A DNA stretch of 37,804 nt from Nitrosomonas sp. (lineage in GTDB: Bacteria > Pseudomonadota > Gammaproteobacteria > Burkholderiales > Nitrosomonadaceae): positions 1,330,590 to 1,368,393 of the forward strand of contig CP091135.1 of the NCBI GenBank assembly GCA_021582655.1, in the 5' to 3' direction. Position numbers and translations under genes: made by a program. The stretch's first letter is position 1; each line of letters opens with the position of its first letter. A model generated the notes under the pieces. The model worked only from the letters and a program-made list of their open reading frames with translations. It ran no database searches and was not told the DNA's origin. Below are positions 35,083-37,804 of the stretch, in pieces.

Positions 35083-35642
35083 CGGAAAGCCCCTGCGATT
35101 TTATTATTGATGTTAAGCGTCTGCTTCACATTGAGCGGTAAATAAGTAACCGTCACGATTTCATCGGTGACTGCATCCAGCCGGTATTGCATATTGATTT
35201 TTTCACCGATCCGAGTGACGAAATTTTCTCCCGCTTGGGACAAAAAAACCCACGTCTGATTACCTTCAACCGCCTTACCACTGTACTTGAATTGCAGCGG
35301 CGGTGCCGATGGCGGCGGCGGTGGCGGCGCAGCAATGGGCTGCGCCAGTTTGACCGGTTGCGCATCCGGGTCGGTCATCGAGCGCTTCGGCTCCCAGTTG
35401 GTCGGCAAGAAAATCTCGCCGGCCAATGCATTGAATTTCCTTTGCCCCAATTTATTCACATCCAATTGTGTAGGGTTCGCTTCGATTTTTCGGGCCCTGT
35501 CCTGTGCAGTTTTGGCCGGCTGCAAAGTTTCTGTCGGCTTGACTACCGCTTCTTCATCATCTTCGACCAAAACCGCGGCGATCAACGTCGCAATCAAAGA
35601 GCCGCCTATGATCATTTTGCGTTTTCTTTCGGCTGCGTCCAT
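35079..35642 (-). CDS. PilP/GspC-like inner-membrane protein
   Basis: 187 aa, not assigned with certainty. One N-terminal helix (residues 10-25), a linker, a proline stretch (AAPPPPPPSAPP), and a C-terminal beta-rich domain (FKYSGKAVEGNQTWVFLSQA, then ENFVTRIGEKI and QTLNINN). This layout resembles PilP or the HR domain of GspC, which contacts the N0 domain of the secretin. It lies just before the secretin (4-bp overlap), as pilP precedes pilQ in T4P operons. Confidence 0.72.
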   Translation of the reverse strand: MDAAERKRKMIIGGSLIATLIAAVLVEDDEEAVVKPTETLQPAKTAQDRARKIEANPTQLDVNKLGQRKFNALAGEIFLPTNWEPKRSMTDPDAQPVKLAQPIAAPPPPPPSAPPLQFKYSGKAVEGNQTWVFLSQAGENFVTRIGEKINMQYRLDAVTDEIVTVTYLPLNVKQTLNINNKIAGAFR

Positions 35643-35646
35643 GACA

Positions 35647-36249
35647 TTATCTGTTTAAATAAAGACTGATCTCGAGCCGGGCTTCGAGCTTGTCTGCGGC
35701 GATATTTTCTCGCTTAATCGCAACCGATGAAATCGCCATCGCAGGAACGACTTCCAATGCACTTGCAATAAATGCGCGAACTTGTGCATACTTGCCTTTC
35801 ACCGGCAGGATCATTTCGTAACGAGCCAAGCGTGCATCGCTTTCATTAATCAAACGATATTCGCTGCTGCTGAGTTCGACACCATGTCTTCCGGCCAACT
35901 GCGTCAGTTCACGAATCCAAAAGGGCGACGAATCGATGCGCGGAAAGAATTCGTAAAACACTTGCAATGCTTGATCGCCGCTCATTTTTCTGCCGGCCTC
36001 GGCATCCAATCCATCACCGGAGGTTTTATTAGACGCGGCTTGCGCTTGCAGCGTCACAGCGCGATCTTTGAGTTGCTGCAATTCGGTTTCCTGCGGCAAT
36101 ACGGCAAGGATGTAAAAAATTCCCGCCGCCACCGTCAAACCGATGCCAAGCTTACCCCAATTGCCCAAGCGCCCCAATTGCCAGCGCAACAACGGCACAA
36201 CCCGATTCCAGGGAATCGTCGGTACTGTTCTCAAATATTTTGAATCCAT
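35647..36249 (-). CDS. PilO/GspM-like inner-membrane protein
   Basis: 200 aa. Short cytoplasmic N-terminus, one helix (about 33-50, KLGIGLTVAAGIFYILAVLP), a coiled coil (ETELQQLKDRAVTLQAQAAS) and a C-terminal ferredoxin-like domain, the PilO/GspM layout. It would form the inner-membrane platform with the PilN-like protein encoded immediately upstream. It overlaps that gene by 19 bp. Confidence 0.78.
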   Translation of the reverse strand: MDSKYLRTVPTIPWNRVVPLLRWQLGRLGNWGKLGIGLTVAAGIFYILAVLPQETELQQLKDRAVTLQAQAASNKTSGDGLDAEAGRKMSGDQALQVFYEFFPRIDSSPFWIRELTQLAGRHGVELSSSEYRLINESDARLARYEMILPVKGKYAQVRAFIASALEVVPAMAISSVAIKRENIAADKLEARLEISLYLNR

Positions 36250-36779
36250 GCGGCATTTAGCAGAAAAATAATCGGACGGCGCGGATTATCCTGTTTTACT
36301 TTATAGTTCAACAAGTGCACATTCTCAAACACCGGCTCGCGCTCCAGGGCCTCGACGAAATCGAGCAATTCGGTCATGTTCTTGGCTTCACCGCTTAACC
36401 GGAGGGTACGGCTGGAAACATTAGGTTGCAACGATAACAACGCGATATTTTCGGTTGCCGCCTGCTCAATCGAATCGAATAAAGCTTCCCAGGGTAAATT
36501 GAGCTGATCCAGAACCGCATTCGCCTGCGTGATTTCCTTCTGAATCTCATGACCGAATTCACGGATACGGGAAACCGAGCGGGTACGCGGCGCGGTCTTT
36601 TGCAATTGCTGCTTCTCCATGCGTTCGACGCGATTACTCCAATAATTGGCCTCTTCGACCAGATAACGGAATTGAAAATAAATCGCCGTGACAACCGACA
36701 ATCCGATCAGCAGCAACAGCCAATCGAGCTGCGGCGCCGCCTGCTCGCGATAAGGAAATTTCAATCTCAAGCGGGACAT
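36231..36779 (-). CDS. PilN-like inner-membrane protein
   Basis: 182 aa. A short cytoplasmic N-terminus, a membrane helix (LDWLLLLIGLSVVTAIYFQF), a coiled coil (YWSNRVERMEKQQ) and a ferredoxin-like periplasmic domain (SSRTLRLSGEAKNMTELLDF). This is the PilN or GspL C-terminal plan. It overlaps the PilM-like gene by 13 bp and the PilO-like gene by 19 bp. Confidence 0.8.
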   Translation of the reverse strand: MSRLRLKFPYREQAAPQLDWLLLLIGLSVVTAIYFQFRYLVEEANYWSNRVERMEKQQLQKTAPRTRSVSRIREFGHEIQKEITQANAVLDQLNLPWEALFDSIEQAATENIALLSLQPNVSSRTLRLSGEAKNMTELLDFVEALEREPVFENVHLLNYKVKQDNPRRPIIFLLNAAWIQNI

Positions 36780-37600
36780 TGATTAAACTCGGCTGGATTC
36801 ATCGGAGGCGACGGATAATGCGCCAATGCCGGCAATTTCCCGGCGGGAAGCGTGATTATGCTCCAGCCGCTGCTCTGCGGCAAAACCAATTCAGGATGCT
36901 CGGGTGCGAACAGATAAACGAATTCGATAGGCGCTTTCGTTCCCGACCAAATTACTTCCTGGTCCAGCGCCGCCAAAAGATCATCAGCAGCATTTTTTGC
37001 AATCCTTTGATTTCTTACAACTTGCCACTTACCATGATGGGTAATGGCCAAACAGATCCGCCCCGTTTCCACCACTGCCAAATAGATCTTGTCACCCTTC
37101 AATTGTGCTTGCCAGCGATCATAAACCGATGCCAGATAAGGTTCGACTTGTTGAATCTTGCAGCGATGATTCAGTGCCGCCTGCTCCAGTTGCAGCATTA
37201 AATCACGGGGTACTGCCGCGCATATCGCACCGTCAACCGGATTCCAGTCACTGATACTGAGCACCCAATCATCCACTCTGTCGGCAAAAATTTCACGCAT
37301 GCGAAAATCCGCATAGGATTTTACCTCACCCGGTGTGGTTATTTCATCTTGCGGCGGCAATGCGGCGTAACGCAAAAAATGATTCGACAAAACAATCGAC
37401 AGGTCAGTCCCCGGTGCTTCATCCAATTTATTTTTCAATTGCCCGACGGCCGCAGCCCAATTAGGCGCATTCGCTTCAGGTTCGCAAAATACGGTATCCT
37501 TGGCGATCTGTACCGGCTTAAATCCACGTTTCATCCGTACCCGATCGACTCGCCCGGGCGCCAGAAAGAGTTGCATTTGATCACGCCACAATCGTGACAC
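36767..37600 (-). CDS. PilM/GspL-N-like cytoplasmic protein
   Basis: 277 aa without a membrane helix. The content fits a divergent actin-like PilM/MshI/GspL-N protein: an early segment (LSIVLSNHFLRYAALPP) and a later strand/loop (DKIYLAVVETGRICLAITHH) resemble those folds. No confident nucleotide-binding motif is visible, so the call rests largely on its place between the ATPase and the PilN-like gene. The GTG at 37600 has a strong AGGAGG 6 nt upstream and overlaps the ATPase gene by 20 bp. Confidence 0.62.
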   Translation of the reverse strand: MSRLWRDQMQLFLAPGRVDRVRMKRGFKPVQIAKDTVFCEPEANAPNWAAAVGQLKNKLDEAPGTDLSIVLSNHFLRYAALPPQDEITTPGEVKSYADFRMREIFADRVDDWVLSISDWNPVDGAICAAVPRDLMLQLEQAALNHRCKIQQVEPYLASVYDRWQAQLKGDKIYLAVVETGRICLAITHHGKWQVVRNQRIAKNAADDLLAALDQEVIWSGTKAPIEFVYLFAPEHPELVLPQSSGWSIITLPAGKLPALAHYPSPPMNPAEFNQCPA

Positions 37601-37804
37601 GATTTGCCTCCTCTAAACTGGTGAGCCCCTGCTTAACCATATCCAGTGCCGCCTCGCGCAAGAAGCGCGTACCGTTGTTGCGGGCCGCTTCCTTGATGCG
37701 CCGAATCGGTTCTTGCGCTACGATCAATTCACGAATTTCATCGTTCAATAACAAAATTTCAGCGATTGCGTTCCTACCGCGATAGCCGCTGCCCCGGCAT
37801 TGGC
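37581..37804 (-). CDS. GspE/PilB-type secretion ATPase, C-terminal fragment
   Basis: Partial; the gene enters from beyond the right edge and ends at TGA 37581-37583. The ~74 visible residues (CRGSGYRGRNAIAEILLLND, then RELIVAQEPIRRIKEAARNN and GTRFLREAALDMVKQGLTSL) match the C-terminus of GspE/PilB traffic ATPases, including the YRGR-AI-E motif that follows the family's zinc-binding region. The Walker motifs lie outside the window. It is the first visible gene of the filament operon. Confidence 0.92.
   Translation of the reverse strand, partial: QCRGSGYRGRNAIAEILLLNDEIRELIVAQEPIRRIKEAARNNGTRFLREAALDMVKQGLTSLEEANRVTIVA

Noticed and set aside
1-37804. CRISPR arrays, tRNA and rRNA genes, prophage
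   Set aside because: No regularly spaced direct repeats, tRNA-like cloverleaf regions, rRNA-like sequence or phage gene clusters were seen; nearly all sequence is accounted for by protein genes.

Overview
The window looks like chromosome of a betaproteobacterium, most probably an ammonia oxidiser of the Nitrosomonas group. Supporting signs are EF-P with Arg32 next to its rhamnosyltransferase EarP, a DUF3460 protein, a cytochrome P460-family protein, a System I cytochrome c maturation operon, a second large c-type cytochrome, and base composition of roughly half GC. The genus is an inference from gene content; no rRNA or ammonia-oxidation genes are present. No tRNA, rRNA or CRISPR array was seen.

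Layout. 1-3.1 kb (minus): uspA-like gene, DUF4126/SHOCT membrane protein, earP and efp, ending in a strong bidirectional terminator. 3.3-7.5 kb: an SH3-domain lipoprotein (plus), a P460-type cytochrome and a DUF6164 protein (minus), an SDR oxidoreductase (plus), then a lipoprotein, a DUF3460 protein and folB (minus). 7.5-11.5 kb: plsY, a scar made of an interspersed repeat plus an IS256-family transposase relic, and an unusually long aconitase A. 11.5-17.9 kb (minus): ccmC-D-E-F-G-H-I followed by a PrxQ-type peroxiredoxin, without ccmA or ccmB. 18-20.4 kb (minus): a membrane-anchored diheme cytochrome of about 77 kDa, preceded by an overlooked 39-residue single-pass membrane ORF. 20.5-26.3 kb (plus): a three-gene heavy-metal-type RND efflux operon ending in a clear terminator. 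26.3-30.3 kb: zapE, ampG and xthA (minus) and divergent pyrE. 30.6-37.8 kb (minus): a glycine-zipper lipoprotein and a tightly overlapping operon for an atypical type II secretion/type IV filament machine.

The most interesting region is the last one. It encodes the C-terminus of a GspE/PilB-like ATPase, PilM-, PilN-, PilO- and PilP-like inner-membrane proteins, a lipoprotein secretin carrying a C-terminal cohesin-like domain, and three GspG-like pseudopilins, the last of which lacks the usual Glu5. The mix of PilMNOP-style assembly proteins with T2SS-style pseudopilins does not match a textbook T2SS or T4aP. A family of about 130-140 bp intergenic repeats (three diverged copies, one with recognisable terminal inverted repeats) punctuates the window at 8.1, 18.0 and 30.4 kb.
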